Below are positions 4,753 to 5,179 of a stretch of DNA of 5,179 nucleotides, piece after piece. This DNA comes from Rickettsiales bacterium. Its GTDB lineage: Bacteria > Pseudomonadota > Alphaproteobacteria > Rickettsiales > UBA3002. The stretch covers positions 1-5,179 of the forward strand of contig PBPD01000025.1 in assembly GCA_002725445.1 (NCBI GenBank), given 5' to 3'. The notes below the pieces were generated by a model, which was given only the letters and a program-made list of their open reading frames with translations, was not told where the DNA came from and ran no database searches. The first letter of the stretch is position 1. Each line of letters starts with the position of its first letter. Both the position numbers and the translations under genes were made by a program.

Positions 4753-5179
4753 ATGCATATAGAAACTTTTCACGATCCCGCTACTGCGACGTTTACGCAT
4801 GTGATAGTCGATGAATCGACAAAAAAATGTGCGGTGATTGATTCCGTGTTGGACTATGATCAGGACGCGGCACGTGCGACCACCGACAGTGCCGATAAAG
4901 TGATTGCATATGTCAAAGAGAATAGTCTTAGCAATGAATGGATTCTGGAAACGCATATTCACGCCGATCACATTACTGCGTCTTTTTACCTGAAAGAACA
5001 TATCGGCGGAAAGCAGGCCATGGGAACCGGCATCAAAGACGTATTGGCGCTTTGGGTGCCTAAATTTGATACGTCTGAAGATACGCCCATATCCGGCGAC
5101 CAGTTTGATGTATTATTTAACGATGGCGATACATTCAAGATTGGCTCCCTCGATGTCACGGTTTGGCATACTCCTGGTC
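4753..5179 (+). CDS. MBL-fold persulfide dioxygenase-like hydrolase (5' part, partial)
   Basis: The first 142 codons are visible, and the gene runs off the window end. AAGGAG (4740-4745) lies 7 bases before the ATG. The protein is a metallo-beta-lactamase fold enzyme of the Blh/ETHE1-like type. Its metal-binding loop ETHIHADHITAS has His68, His70, Asp72 and His73, followed by FYLKEHIGGKQAMGTGI. The visible part ends in WHTPG, the lead-in to the next His ligand in the usual HTPGHTP. ADHITAS-x(n)-IGGK resembles proteobacterial persulfide dioxygenases and 'beta-lactamase hydrolase-like' proteins, which oxidise glutathione persulfide to sulfite using one iron. The preceding TauE-type exporter would remove the product, and the rhodanese across the divergent region would handle persulfide sulfur. 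A glyoxalase II role is less likely given this setting. The C-terminal extent, and any rhodanese fusion, cannot be seen. Confidence 0.88.
   Translation, partial: MHIETFHDPATATFTHVIVDESTKKCAVIDSVLDYDQDAARATTDSADKVIAYVKENSLSNEWILETHIHADHITASFYLKEHIGGKQAMGTGIKDVLALWVPKFDTSEDTPISGDQFDVLFNDGDTFKIGSLDVTVWHTPG

Noticed and set aside
4196..5001. Minus-strand frames opposite the TauE/SafE and MBL-fold genes (4196-4567 and 4708-5001)
   Set aside because: They mirror strongly supported plus-strand genes, lack ribosome sites and show no family likeness.
1..5179. CRISPR array, insertion sequence or transposase
   Set aside because: No regularly spaced repeats, no transposase motif and no paired terminal repeats with target duplications were seen by eye in the window.

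Overview
The window looks like chromosomal DNA of a proteobacterium, most likely an alphaproteobacterium. The evidence is the QueA C-terminus (ending in a YRFYSYGDACLLER-type tail) and a Tgt with LDECTPFPAT, IGFDGYAIGGLAVGEGQ and FSRAYLHHL stretches, a style I associate with Alphaproteobacteria. This taxonomic call rests on remembered family character, not on a search. The genus cannot be named.

Layout, left to right. Positions 2-1324 (+) hold the end of queA and a complete tgt, two queuosine-tRNA modification genes 27 bases apart. A tRNA-Lys(TTT) with encoded CCA follows at 1385-1460. Positions 1461-1686 carry no gene that I can support, only a weak terminator-like hairpin. On the minus strand lies a YgaP-like rhodanese with a two-helix membrane tail (1687-2214). 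Directly upstream of it, on the same strand, is what appears to be a broken ArsR/SmtB-type regulator (2237-2485). An AT-rich divergent promoter/operator region with inverted repeats (about 2500-2568) separates this from a plus-strand block. That block contains the N-terminal stub of a CioA-type cytochrome bd oxidase subunit I (2582-2758), a periplasmic DUF3365 c-type heme protein (2742-3329), an exported DUF2202 ferritin-like protein (3316-3807), a frameshifted DUF2474-like small membrane protein (3798-3937), a TauE/SafE sulfite-exporter-type permease (3948-4733) and the first 142 codons of a persulfide-dioxygenase-like metallo-beta-lactamase protein (4753-5179, cut by the window end).

Rhodanese, TauE/SafE exporter and MBL-fold persulfide dioxygenase together form a familiar sulfide/persulfide oxidation set: persulfide is oxidised to sulfite, sulfur is moved by rhodanese, and sulfite or related anions are exported. 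ArsR-type regulators often control such sets.

The most unusual part is the middle. A CioA start and a DUF2474 gene normally mark the beginning and end of a cyanide-insensitive bd oxidase operon. Here most of cioA and all of cioB are absent, both surviving pieces show mutational damage, and an overlapping pair of exported redox-type genes sits between them. This reads as an oxidase operon that was gutted and re-used, with its old promoter possibly now driving the genes downstream.
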